Shown: positions 8,121-15,900 of the stretch, one piece after another
How the letters are laid out: every line of letters starts with the position of its first letter
Position numbering within the stretch: position 1 is the first letter of the stretch
NCBI GenBank assembly: GCA_900542015.1
Contig: UQLY01000005.1
Coordinates: forward strand, 1 to 64,000
DNA from: an uncultured Lachnospiraceae bacterium
GTDB taxonomy: Bacteria; Bacillota; Clostridia; Lachnospirales; Lachnospiraceae
Direction: 5' to 3'
Length of the DNA stretch: 64,000 bases
The notes under the pieces: generated by a model
Told to the model about the DNA's origin: nothing
Databases searched by the model: none
Seen by the model: the letters and a program-made list of their open reading frames with translations, nothing else
Made by a program: the position numbers and the translations under genes

Positions 8121-9677
8121 ATGAGTAAAAAACCAACTGTATTGATGATACTTGACGGATACGGTCTCAATGAAAAGACCGAGGGAAACGCGGTTGCCGA
8201 AGCAAATACGCCGGTAATGGATAAGCTGATGGCGGAATATCCCTTTGTAAGGGGCAACGCATCGGGAATGGCTGTAGGTCTTCCCGACGGACAGATGGGC
8301 AATTCCGAGGTGGGACATCTGAATATGGGCGCAGGTCGTATCGTATATCAGGAGCTGACGAGAATTACCAAGGAAATTCAGGACGGAACTTTTTTTACCA
8401 ATCCGGAACTGATGGATGCCGTTGAGAATTGCAAGAAAAATGATTCTGCGTTCCATGCTTTCGGACTGGTTTCCGACGGCGGCGTACACAGCCATAATAC
8501 CCATTTATACGGATTGCTTGAATTAGCAAAGAGAAACGGTCTTAAGAAAGTCTATGTACATTGTTTCCTGGACGGTCGTGATACGCCTCCGGCGTCCGGC
8601 AAGGATTTCGTGGCGGACCTGGAAGCGGAAATGGCAAAAATCGGCGTCGGCGAAGTGGCTTCCGTCAGCGGACGTTATTATGCGATGGACAGGGACAACA
8701 ATTACGACCGCGTGCAGTTAGCTTACGACGCGCTTACCAAAGGAGAAGGCTTACACGCGGACAGCGCTACGGGAGCAATTCAGGAATCCTATGACAGAGA
8801 GGAAACCGATGAATTTGTAAAACCTACCGTAGTCATGAAAGACGGCGCGCCGGTAGCGACAATTAAAGATGGGGACAGCGTGGTATTCTTTAATTTCCGT
8901 CCCGACAGGGCAAGGGAAATTACCAGATGCTTCTGCTGCGAGGATGATTTCTTTGCAAATATCAATTTCAAACGCGACAAGAAGCTGGATCTGACGTTTG
9001 TATGCTTTTCCGATTATGATCCGACCATTCCCAACAAGGAAGTGGCGTTTAAGAAAATTTCCATTACCAATACGTTTGGCGAGTGGTTAGCGAATAACAA
9101 CATGACGCAGGCGAGAATTGCCGAAACTGAAAAATATGCCCATGTTACCTTCTTCTTTAACGGCGGCGTGGAAGAGCCCAATCAGGGTGAGGACAGAATC
9201 CTGGTTAATTCGCCGAAGGATGTGGCGACTTACGATCTGAAACCGGAAATGAGCGCTTATGAAGTCTGCGATAAGCTCTGCACAGCGATTACCTCCGGTA
9301 AATATGACGTGATTATCATCAACTTTGCCAATCCCGATATGGTAGGTCACACCGGCGTGGAAAGCGCTGCGATCAAAGCGGTTGAAGCGGTAGATGAATG
9401 CGTCGGCAAAGCGGTAGAGGCATTGAAGAGCGTTGACGGACAGATGTTTATCTGTGCTGATCACGGAAACGCGGAACAGCTTGTGGATTACGAAACAGGC
9501 GCGCCTTTTACGGCACATACGACCAATCAGGTGCCTTTCATTCTGGTCAATGCGGACCCGGCATACGGATTAAAGGAAAACGGCTGTCTTGCCGATATCG
9601 TACCTACGCTGATTGAACTGATGGGTATGGAGAAACCTGCGGAAATGACAGGAAGCTCTTTACTGATCAAAAAATAA
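8121..9677 (+). CDS. gpmI: 2,3-bisphosphoglycerate-independent phosphoglycerate mutase
   Basis: This Mn-dependent mutase interconverts 3- and 2-phosphoglycerate through a phosphoserine intermediate. The 518-residue protein has the metal motif LDGYG (Asp12) and the catalytic serine in GQMGNSEVGH (Ser62), HNTH and DGRDT in the transferase insert, and the C-terminal metal ligands in ADHGNAE and TAHTT. Length and order fit the alkaline-phosphatase superfamily iPGM. It has its own promoter and closes the glycolytic cluster; no enolase gene follows. Confidence 0.98.
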   Translation: MSKKPTVLMILDGYGLNEKTEGNAVAEANTPVMDKLMAEYPFVRGNASGMAVGLPDGQMGNSEVGHLNMGAGRIVYQELTRITKEIQDGTFFTNPELMDAVENCKKNDSAFHAFGLVSDGGVHSHNTHLYGLLELAKRNGLKKVYVHCFLDGRDTPPASGKDFVADLEAEMAKIGVGEVASVSGRYYAMDRDNNYDRVQLAYDALTKGEGLHADSATGAIQESYDREETDEFVKPTVVMKDGAPVATIKDGDSVVFFNFRPDRAREITRCFCCEDDFFANINFKRDKKLDLTFVCFSDYDPTIPNKEVAFKKISITNTFGEWLANNNMTQARIAETEKYAHVTFFFNGGVEEPNQGEDRILVNSPKDVATYDLKPEMSAYEVCDKLCTAITSGKYDVIIINFANPDMVGHTGVESAAIKAVEAVDECVGKAVEALKSVDGQMFICADHGNAEQLVDYETGAPFTAHTTNQVPFILVNADPAYGLKENGCLADIVPTLIELMGMEKPAEMTGSSLLIKK

Positions 9678-9719
9678 TACGGAATAAAAGCGCAATGACT
9701 ATTTCAAAGCCGCACGGGA

Positions 9720-9725
9720 TATAAT
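9720..9725 (+). promoter_or_regulatory. Candidate -10 box of yitT
   Basis: TATAAT at 9720-9725 lies about 25 bases before the GTG start of yitT. The matching -35 region is poor (ATGACT at 9695-9700 with a 19-base spacer), so only the -10 box is convincing. Confidence 0.4.
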
Positions 9726-9750
9726 AGAAAAAAAGGCAGGGAGACTTTCT

Positions 9751-10590
9751 GTGAAAAAGTATTTATGGATCACTTTTTTTTCTGTTTTATATGCCTGCGG
9801 CATTGCGCTTTTTTTAGACCCTAATCATCTTGCGCCGGGTGGAGTAACAGGAATTGCAATTATACTGAATACGTTGATTGATATCGGAACGGGTACATGG
9901 GTGTTTGTGATCAATATTCCCATTCTGCTGGTCGGATGGAAAAAATTTGGCGGTAAGTTTATGATTTCTACCGTGTATTCCATCGCCGTCGTATCGGTGG
10001 CGACGAATCTGTTGGAAAGAGTACCGGTGCTGACTACGGATTCCCTGGCTGCGGCGCTCGCGGGAGGGGCTTTGATCGCCGTTTCGGTAGGATCAATTAT
10101 GAAATTAAACGCGACAACCGGCGGAATGGATATTATTGTGAAGATCCTAAGGCGGAAATACCCGCACATAAAAACCGGAAAGATTTATCTGATGATGGAC
10201 AGCGCGGTCCTGGTTTTGGCGATTTTGATCTTTGGCAATATCGAATCCGGCATTTATGCGGGAATTGCGGTGCTGATCACGTCGTATCTTTTGAATCTGG
10301 TATTGTACGGAACAGATGAAGCGAGCATGTTTTTGATTGTGACGGATTATTCAAAGGAAGTGGCGGAAAGGCTGATGAAGGATCTGAAGGTCGGCGTTAC
10401 TTATCTGAAGGGAAAGGGCGCGTTTAAGGACCGGGAAAAAGAGATTATCCTTTGCATTACCCGGAAGGCGCAGGCTCCGAAGGTTGAAAATGTTGTGAAA
10501 GAAGTAGATAAGGAAGCATTTTTGATTGTTACCGGCGCCAGTGAGATTTATGGGGAAGGATATAAATCTTATGATGCGGAAATTGTATAA
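9751..10590 (+). CDS. yitT: YitT-family membrane protein (DUF161 + DUF2179)
   Basis: A 279-residue integral membrane protein with five or six membrane segments and a C-terminal soluble DUF2179 domain (about residues 195-275). The N-terminal ALFLDPNHLAPGGVTGIA and the later LNATTGGMDIIVKIL are typical of the YitT family in Firmicutes, whose transport substrate is not established. Translation starts at GTG behind GGGAG. The stop codon overlaps the first unit of a 13-bp repeat array, and a terminator follows. The family call is firm; the function is unknown. Confidence 0.85.
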   Translation: MKKYLWITFFSVLYACGIALFLDPNHLAPGGVTGIAIILNTLIDIGTGTWVFVINIPILLVGWKKFGGKFMISTVYSIAVVSVATNLLERVPVLTTDSLAAALAGGALIAVSVGSIMKLNATTGGMDIIVKILRRKYPHIKTGKIYLMMDSAVLVLAILIFGNIESGIYAGIAVLITSYLLNLVLYGTDEASMFLIVTDYSKEVAERLMKDLKVGVTYLKGKGAFKDREKEIILCITRKAQAPKVENVVKEVDKEAFLIVTGASEIYGEGYKSYDAEIV

Positions 10591-10628
10591 CAGAATTGTA
10601 TAAGAGAATTGTATAAAATGATTGTATA
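10582..10628. repeat. Four ATTGTATA units at an exact 13-bp period
   Basis: ATTGTATA occurs at 10582-10589, 10595-10602, 10608-10615 and 10621-10628. The first unit contains the yitT stop codon; the others fill the space up to the terminator. It could be simple slippage or a protein-binding array. Confidence 0.8.
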
Positions 10629-10630
10629 AA

Positions 10631-10674
10631 AGCCTGCGGTGTAAAGAAAAAATACTTGACACCGCGGCTTTTTT
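10631..10674 (+). terminator. Intrinsic terminator after yitT, overlapping the ylxM promoter
   Basis: AGCCTGCGGTGT (10631-10642) pairs with ACACCGCGGCT (10659-10669) around a 16-base A-rich loop, with one T bulge or mismatch, and TTTTTT follows. The 3' arm shares bases with the -35 box at 10656-10661. Confidence 0.85.
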
Positions 10675-10684
10675 CATGTATGAT
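10656..10684 (+). promoter_or_regulatory. Predicted sigma-A promoter of ylxM-ffh
   Basis: TTGACA (10656-10661), 17 bases, TATGAT (10679-10684). The -35 box is embedded in the 3' arm and loop edge of the yitT terminator, and the terminator T-tract lies in the spacer. Confidence 0.8.
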
Positions 10685-10714
10685 GCAAAAGGTGTATACA
10701 GAACAGGTGGCAAA

Positions 10715-11059
10715 ATGGAAAAGATAGTAGAACAAAATCTGTTATTTGATTTCTATGGAGAGCTGTTGACCGAGCATCAGCAGAATGTGTATCAGGATGC
10801 GGTTTTTAACGATATGTCTTTAAGTGAAGTCGCCGATAATTATGGCATTTCCAGACAGGGCGTGCACGATTTGTTGAAACGCTGCGACAGGACGATGCAG
10901 GAGTATGAAAATAAGCTGCATCTGATCTCCAGATTTGCTTCTGTGAAGGAAAAACTTTCTAAGATCAGGGAAATAACCGATATTCTGGAGGAAGGCAGCC
11001 TGCAGGAAGGCAGGCGGCAGATACAGCGTCTGACGGCGGAGATATTAGAGGAGCTATAA
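10715..11059 (+). CDS. ylxM: YlxM-family putative helix-turn-helix protein
   Basis: A 114-residue protein with an N-terminal sigma-70 region-4-like helix-turn-helix (MSLSEVADNYGISRQGVHDL, about residues 30-50), followed by a helical tail. YlxM is encoded beside ffh in most Firmicutes and has been linked to the signal recognition particle; its exact role is modest and species dependent. The ATG at 10715 is chosen because AGGTGG lies just upstream; the longer reading frame would begin inside the promoter. It is separated from ffh by three bases. Confidence 0.9.
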   Translation: MEKIVEQNLLFDFYGELLTEHQQNVYQDAVFNDMSLSEVADNYGISRQGVHDLLKRCDRTMQEYENKLHLISRFASVKEKLSKIREITDILEEGSLQEGRRQIQRLTAEILEEL

Positions 11060-11062
11060 TAC

Positions 11063-12430
11063 ATGGCATTTGAGAGCTTAACCGAAAAACTGCAGAATGT
11101 ATTTAAAAACCTGAGAGGCAAGGGTCGCCTGACCGAAGAAGACGTTAAGGCGGCGTGCAAAGAAGTGAAAATGGCTCTTTTGGAAGCCGATGTCAACTTC
11201 AAGGTAGTGAAACAGTTTATTAAGAATGTCGAGGAAAGAGCCGTAGGAGCCGATGTTATGAACGGCTTGAATCCCGGGCAGATGGTAATCAAGATCGTAA
11301 ACGAAGAATTGATTGCCCTGATGGGTTCCGAAGGAGCCGAAATTCAGTTTCAGCCGGGAAAATCCATTACCGTGATTATGATGTGCGGTCTGCAGGGCGC
11401 AGGTAAGACCACGACAACCGCGAAGCTTGCCGGAAAACTGAAGCTGAAGGGAAAGAAATCCCTGCTGGTGGCATGTGATGTATACAGACCGGCGGCGATT
11501 AAGCAGTTGGAAGTCAACGGCGAAAAGCAGGGCGTCGACGTCTTTTCCATGGGAGAGAACCACAAGCCGGTGGATATTGCCAAAGCGGCTATGGAACATG
11601 CGGAAAAGAACGGTCACAATGTTGTGATTTTGGATACTGCGGGGCGTCTCCATATTGACGAAGATATGATGGCGGAGCTGCAGGAAATCAAGGAAAAGGT
11701 TACGGTGCACCAGACGATTTTGGTTGTGGATGTCATGACCGGTCAGGACGCCGTAAACGTTGCAAAGGAATTTGACGAAAAAGTTGGTATAGACGGAGTG
11801 ATCCTCACCAAGGTGGACGGTGACTCCAGAGGCGGCGCGGCTTTATCGGTTAAGGCTGTGACCGGAAAGCCTATCCTTTATGCGGGTATGGGCGAGAAGC
11901 TGTCGGATCTGGAACAGTTTTATCCGGATCGTATGGCGAACCGGATTCTCGGCATGGGCGATGTGCTGAGCCTGATTGAGAAGGCGCAGGAAAACATCGA
12001 TATCGACGAGGATAAGGAAAAAGAAATGGCTGCCCGGGTAAAAAAAGGCAAAATGGACTTTAACGATTACCTGGAGAGCATGAAGCAGATGCGGAATATG
12101 GGCGGAATGGGTTCCATTCTTTCCATGATGGGTATGAACAGCGCCCAGTTGGAAAACGCTGTCGATGAAAAGGAGCTTGCCCGGACGGAAGCGATTGTAT
12201 TGTCCATGACGCCGGCGGAGCGCAGCAATCCCAAGCTGTTAAATCCCAGCAGAAAGCACCGCATTGCAAAAGGCGCGGGAGTGGATATTTCCGTAGTCAA
12301 CCGTTTTATCAAACAGTTTGAGCAGACCCAGAAGATGATGAAGCAGATGCCGGGTATGATGGGCGGCAAAAAAGGCTTCGGCGGATTGGGAAAACTCGGC
12401 AAAAAGGGCGGAATGAGATTTCCTTTTTAG
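11063..12430 (+). CDS. ffh: Signal recognition particle protein (SRP54 GTPase)
   Basis: Binds SRP RNA and signal sequences and targets ribosomes to the membrane through FtsY. The 455-residue protein has the N domain (residues 1-90), the G domain with P-loop GLQGAGKTT (109-117), DTAGR and TKVDGD, and a methionine-rich M domain (about 300-455) with the RNA-binding SKHR-like segment and a Gly/Met/Lys-rich tail. The start immediately follows ylxM, suggesting translational coupling. Downstream is rpsP after 49 bases. Confidence 0.97.
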   Translation: MAFESLTEKLQNVFKNLRGKGRLTEEDVKAACKEVKMALLEADVNFKVVKQFIKNVEERAVGADVMNGLNPGQMVIKIVNEELIALMGSEGAEIQFQPGKSITVIMMCGLQGAGKTTTTAKLAGKLKLKGKKSLLVACDVYRPAAIKQLEVNGEKQGVDVFSMGENHKPVDIAKAAMEHAEKNGHNVVILDTAGRLHIDEDMMAELQEIKEKVTVHQTILVVDVMTGQDAVNVAKEFDEKVGIDGVILTKVDGDSRGGAALSVKAVTGKPILYAGMGEKLSDLEQFYPDRMANRILGMGDVLSLIEKAQENIDIDEDKEKEMAARVKKGKMDFNDYLESMKQMRNMGGMGSILSMMGMNSAQLENAVDEKELARTEAIVLSMTPAERSNPKLLNPSRKHRIAKGAGVDISVVNRFIKQFEQTQKMMKQMPGMMGGKKGFGGLGKLGKKGGMRFPF

Positions 12431-12479
12431 GAGATTTGTTCATAGAAACAGGAGTTAAATATTTCGGAGGTGAAAAAAA

Positions 12480-12725
12480 GTGGCAGTTAAAATCAGATTA
12501 AGAAGAATGGGTCAGAAGAAAAACGCGATCTACAGAATCGTAGTTGCAGATTCCAGATCTCCCAGAGACGGAAGATTTATTGAAGAAATCGGAACCTATG
12601 ATCCTAACACAGAGCCTTATACCTGTACCGTTAATGAAGAATTAGCGAAAAAATGGTTAGCAACAGGTGCACAGCCTACAGAGGTTGTTGGCAGACTTTT
12701 CAAAAATGCCGGAATCGAAAAATAA
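12480..12725 (+). CDS. rpsP: 30S ribosomal protein S16
   Basis: An 81-residue S16 with the family start AVKIRLRRMGQKKNAIYRIV and the internal SPRDGRFIEEIGTYDP. It begins with GTG behind CGGAGGTG, a strong ribosome site. S16 assembles into the 30S body. The gene belongs to the common Firmicute order ffh-rpsP-khpA-rimM-trmD. Confidence 0.98.
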   Translation: MAVKIRLRRMGQKKNAIYRIVVADSRSPRDGRFIEEIGTYDPNTEPYTCTVNEELAKKWLATGAQPTEVVGRLFKNAGIEK

Positions 12726-12785
12726 TAAATGCGTTGCATTTATGCCGGAGCGGAAAACCTGTCATAACACTTTTGGAGGTGGATT

Positions 12786-13013
12786 ATGAAAGAATTAGTT
12801 GAAGTGATTGCAAAAGCTCTTGTTGATAATCCCGACGAAGTGGTTGTAACGGAAAAAGACGAGGGAAAACATGTTACGGTTGAACTGCATGTTGCTCCGT
12901 CTGACATGGGAAAGGTAATCGGCAAACAGGGACGTATTGCGAAAGCGATCCGTGCGGTTGTCAAAGCCGCTTCCATGGGAGAGAATAAGAGAGTGGATGT
13001 GGAAATCATCTAA
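12786..13013 (+). CDS. khpA: KH-domain RNA-binding protein KhpA (YlqC)
   Basis: A 75-residue single KH domain with the nucleic-acid loop VIGKQGRIAKAIR (GxxG). KhpA works with KhpB as a small RNA-binding pair that affects cell division and RNA metabolism in several Firmicutes. Its place between rpsP and rimM is conserved. TTGGAGGTGG precedes the ATG. A terminator follows, then the MNT/HEPN insertion that separates it from rimM. Confidence 0.93.
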   Translation: MKELVEVIAKALVDNPDEVVVTEKDEGKHVTVELHVAPSDMGKVIGKQGRIAKAIRAVVKAASMGENKRVDVEII

Positions 13014-13025
13014 AGAGGCTATGCG

Positions 13026-13056
13026 GAGTCATTCGGAAGAGTGGCTCTGTTTTTTT
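13026..13056 (+). terminator. Probable intrinsic terminator after khpA
   Basis: GAGTCA (13026-13031) pairs with TGGCTC (13042-13047) with one G-U pair and a ten-base loop, and can extend outward by further weak pairs. GTTTTTTT follows. Its position at the edge of the MNT/HEPN segment separates rpsP-khpA from rimM-trmD. Confidence 0.65.
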
Positions 13057-13113
13057 GCCCAAAATGCCTGCCGTAACGGGAAAATTGAAGGGTAAATTGC
13101 ATATGTAAAATGA

Positions 13114-13142
13114 TTGATTAAATTATATGATTTCAATATAAT
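13114..13142 (+). promoter_or_regulatory. Predicted promoter of the MNT/HEPN pair
   Basis: TTGATT (13114-13119), 17 bases, TATAAT (13137-13142), in a locally A/T-rich stretch. Because no other promoter is evident before rimM, this one probably also serves rimM and trmD. Confidence 0.7.
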
Positions 13143-13211
13143 GAAAAATATGGTATGTTTTTTATATGGGTCAACAGGAAAAGATCAAAAAGGATAACGG
13201 GTGAGGGTAAG

Positions 13212-13511
13212 ATGTCCGGAAATGATACAGGAATAAAACCAATTGTTTTGGATCAGATTGTTAAAATTGCAAAACAGTACGATTTGGACCGGGTAATTTT
13301 ATTCGGTTCCAGAGCAAGAGGAGATTATAAAAGAACAAGCGATATTGATCTGGCGATCCGGGGAGGAAACGGCGACCGGTTTACCCTTGCGGTAGAGGAA
13401 GAAACCGATACGCTGTTGAAATATGACGTGGTCAATATGGATAGCTCTGTTCCGGAAGAACTGTTACAGTCGATAGACAAAGAAGGGATCGTTATTTATG
13501 AAAAAATTTGA
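13212..13511 (+). CDS. MNT-domain nucleotidyltransferase (MntA-type antitoxin)
   Basis: A 99-residue minimal nucleotidyltransferase. It carries the GSx10DxD signature: GSRARGDYKRTSDIDLAI with Gly32, Ser33, Asp44 and Asp46, all catalytic residues kept. Proteins of this size next to a HEPN protein form the MntA-HepT type toxin-antitoxin pair, in which the MNT protein AMPylates and neutralises the HEPN RNase. The ATG at 13212 is behind GGGTGAGGGTAAG; a longer upstream frame has no ribosome site. It overlaps the HEPN gene by 14 bases. It is inserted in a normally continuous translation operon. Confidence 0.85.
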   Translation: MSGNDTGIKPIVLDQIVKIAKQYDLDRVILFGSRARGDYKRTSDIDLAIRGGNGDRFTLAVEEETDTLLKYDVVNMDSSVPEELLQSIDKEGIVIYEKI

Positions 13512-13764
13512 AAATTTTTGCAATTCGTTAGTGAATCTGAAAGATATTTATGAGTATGAAGAGCCCTATGGCAATGTGGAAATGACAGGATTGGTAGGGT
13601 TGTTTGAGGTTTGTTTTGAACAGTCATGGAAGGCGATGAAGGAAATATTGGAAAAAAACGGATTCGCGGAAAGTCAGACAGGATCGCCGAGGCAGATTTT
13701 AAAAACCGCATATCAGGCGGGAATGATCAGGGACGAGGATTTATGGCTTTCTGCGCTGGTATAA
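13498..13764 (+). pseudogene. Truncated HEPN protein (HepT/HI0074-type toxin remnant)
   Basis: The 88-residue product matches the N-terminal two thirds of the HI0074-type HEPN family: VGLFEVCFEQSWKAMKEILE, then SPRQILKTAYQAGMI and DEDLWLSALV. Full-length members run to about 130-145 residues and continue directly with an RN..xxH motif (RxxxxH), the RNase active site, just after the WLxxL stretch. Here a stop codon falls exactly before that point, and none of the three frames in the 45 bases up to rimM encodes the missing motif. The toxin therefore appears deleted at its C-terminus and catalytically dead, while the partner MNT gene is intact. Confidence 0.75.
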
Positions 13765-13809
13765 TTGTAGAGGAAGAATCGTAGAAGCGGAAAGGAAACA
13801 GAATATAAG

Positions 13810-14328
13810 ATGGAAGAGTTATTGCAGGTGGGAATTTTATCGTCGACCCACGGCGTGCGCGGGGAAATGAAGGTATTTCCCACAACGGACGATGTGAAGC
13901 GGTTTAAAAAGAATAAAGACTATATTTTGCAGACGCCTAAGGGAAACCTTGCCGTGAAGGTGGAGAGCGTGAAATTTTTCAAGCAGTTTGTTATTTTGAA
14001 ATTTGAGGGGTTTGATACGCTGGATGATATTTTGCCTTATAAGGGGTGCAGTCTGCTGGTAGACAGGGACCATGCGGTAAAATGTGAAAAGGACGAATAT
14101 TTTATTGCAGATTTGATCGGCTCCCTGGTAGAGAACGAGGAGGGAGAAACCATCGGCACGTTGACGGATGTCATGCAGACCGGAGCCAACGATGTATATG
14201 TGGTGGAAACCGCCGGGGGAAAGGAATATCTGTTCCCGGCGATTAAGGAATGTATTCTGCAGGTGGATATGGATAGGAAAAAAGTGACCGTTCATGTGAT
14301 GCCGGGACTGATGGATGAAGAAAGATAA
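13810..14328 (+). CDS. rimM: 16S rRNA processing protein RimM
   Basis: RimM binds S19 and helps mature the 30S head. The 172-residue protein has the N-terminal RimM barrel starting LQVGILSSTHGVRGEMKVFP and the C-terminal PRC-like barrel with DVYVVE and YLFPAIKECILQVD. The ribosome site (AAAGGAAA) is 13-14 bases from the ATG, wider than usual. It precedes trmD by 26 bases, as in most Firmicutes. Confidence 0.96.
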   Translation: MEELLQVGILSSTHGVRGEMKVFPTTDDVKRFKKNKDYILQTPKGNLAVKVESVKFFKQFVILKFEGFDTLDDILPYKGCSLLVDRDHAVKCEKDEYFIADLIGSLVENEEGETIGTLTDVMQTGANDVYVVETAGGKEYLFPAIKECILQVDMDRKKVTVHVMPGLMDEER

Positions 14329-14354
14329 CAGGTAAAAGGGAAGGAAACAGATTC

Positions 14355-15125
14355 ATGTATTTTCATGTTTTAACGTTATTTCCGGAAATGATTATGGACG
14401 GGCTGAATATCAGCATTTTGGGCAGGGCAATGGAAAAAGGCTGTATTCAGGCGGAGGCGGTCAATATCCGGGATTATACTTTGAATAAGCATCAGAAGGT
14501 GGATGATTATACTTACGGCGGCGGAGCCGGAATGCTGATGCAGGCGCAGCCTGTTTATGACTGTACGCAGGCGGTTTTGGAAAGGATCAGGGACAGAAGG
14601 CGAAAAGCGCCAAAAGAGGTGCGGGCAGGAGGAGAGGAACGTCAGAAAGAGCCGGAGAAAATCCGGGTCATTTATGTTACGCCCCAGGGCGGCGTATTCA
14701 GCCAGCAGATGGCGGAGGAGTTTGCAAAGGAAGAGGATTTGGTGTTTTTATGCGGGCATTACGAGGGCATTGACGAGCGCGCTTTGGAGGAAGTGGTAAC
14801 GGATTATGTGTCCATCGGCGATTATGTGCTTACAGGCGGAGAACTTCCGGCGATGGTCATGATCGACGCCATTGCCAGGCTCGTGCCGGGCGTGTTGAAT
14901 AATGACGAGTCGGCAATGACCGAGTCGTTTGGCAACGGGCTGTTGGAATATCCTCAGTACTCCAGACCCAGGGTGTGGCGGGAAAAGGAAGTACCGCCGG
15001 TTTTATTAAGCGGCAATCATAAACTGATAGAGGAATGGCGGCTGGAACAGTCTGTTGCACGGACGAAGGAGCGCCGTCCCGATCTGTATGAAAAATGGAG
15101 GGCGGAACATGATCATTGCCAGTGA
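14355..15125 (+). CDS. trmD: tRNA (guanine37-N1)-methyltransferase TrmD
   Basis: This SPOUT-fold enzyme uses S-adenosylmethionine to methylate G37 of tRNAs reading CNN and some other codons, preventing frameshifting. The 256-residue sequence shows FHVLTLFPEM at the start, DDYTYGGGAGMLM, and the trefoil-knot motifs LCGHYEGIDER and SIGDYVLTGGE. A charged insert (about residues 76-101, rich in Arg, Lys and Glu) lies in the linker after AVLERI. Normally rplS follows trmD; here natA overlaps its end by 17 bases and no rplS is present. Confidence 0.97.
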   Translation: MYFHVLTLFPEMIMDGLNISILGRAMEKGCIQAEAVNIRDYTLNKHQKVDDYTYGGGAGMLMQAQPVYDCTQAVLERIRDRRRKAPKEVRAGGEERQKEPEKIRVIYVTPQGGVFSQQMAEEFAKEEDLVFLCGHYEGIDERALEEVVTDYVSIGDYVLTGGELPAMVMIDAIARLVPGVLNNDESAMTESFGNGLLEYPQYSRPRVWREKEVPPVLLSGNHKLIEEWRLEQSVARTKERRPDLYEKWRAEHDHCQ

Positions 15126-15900
15126 ATTGTGTAAACAGTTTGAAAGAACGGTTTTGGAAGAGGGGCGCGGAAAAAAGAAGCGGAAAAAAGGTCGCAAGGA
15201 AAGCTTTTATGCGGTAGACCATATTTCTTTTCAGGTGGAGCAGGGAGAAATTCTGGGCATTTTGGGACCTAACGGAGCGGGAAAGACGACGCTTTTACGT
15301 ATGCTTGGTTCTCTGATGCAGCCCACAAGCGGAAGGGTGGAAATCATAGACAGGGACGGGAACCGGCTTACGGACCCGGTGGAACTGAAAAAATCCATCG
15401 GTTATCTGTCGGGAAATACCAAGCTGCACCATCGCATGAGCACCAGAGAGATGCTCTATATGCTTGCGGAAATTTATGAAATAGACAAAGCGGAAGCGGA
15501 GAGACGGATAGCGGAAATCGAAGAAGTGCTGGATATGCAAAGCTTTATTGATAACCGGATTGAAAAGCTGTCCACGGGGCAGACCCAGCGCGCTTCCATC
15601 GCAAGGTGCCTGATCCATGATCCGGATATTTACATATTTGACGAGCCTACCCTGGGATTGGATATTATCAGTGCGGACGCGATCGTGAACTTTATGAAAT
15701 CCCAAAAGGAACGGGGAAAAACCGTATTATATTCCACGCATTATCTGGAAGAGGCGCAGTTTTTGTGCGACAGGATTTTGATGATCTACCGGGGCGGAAT
15801 TGTCAAAGAGGGAAGCCCGGAGCAAATTATGGAGGCGTGTAGGACCGACAGTCTGCGAGATGCTTTCCACCATGTCATGGAGGAGGTAGAAAAGCAATGA
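15109..15900 (+). CDS. ABC exporter ATP-binding protein, NatA type
   Basis: A 263-residue ABC ATPase with Walker A GPNGAGKTT, Q-loop region, signature LSTGQTQRAS, Walker B IYIFDEP and the switch histidine in YSTHYLEE. A basic insert (GKKKRKKGRK) sits before the first conserved strand. The family relative NatA forms an ATP-driven sodium exporter with NatB, but substrate cannot be read here. The ATG at 15109 is behind GGAGGGCGGAAC and lies within the last codons of trmD. The permease starts four bases before its stop, so the two are coupled. Confidence 0.88.
   Translation: MIIASELCKQFERTVLEEGRGKKKRKKGRKESFYAVDHISFQVEQGEILGILGPNGAGKTTLLRMLGSLMQPTSGRVEIIDRDGNRLTDPVELKKSIGYLSGNTKLHHRMSTREMLYMLAEIYEIDKAEAERRIAEIEEVLDMQSFIDNRIEKLSTGQTQRASIARCLIHDPDIYIFDEPTLGLDIISADAIVNFMKSQKERGKTVLYSTHYLEEAQFLCDRILMIYRGGIVKEGSPEQIMEACRTDSLRDAFHHVMEEVEKQ

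Noticed and set aside
7854..8504. Minus-strand frame of 216 codons over the tpiA-gpmI gap
   Set aside because: It runs through a structured non-coding region and the start of gpmI, with no ribosome site or domain.
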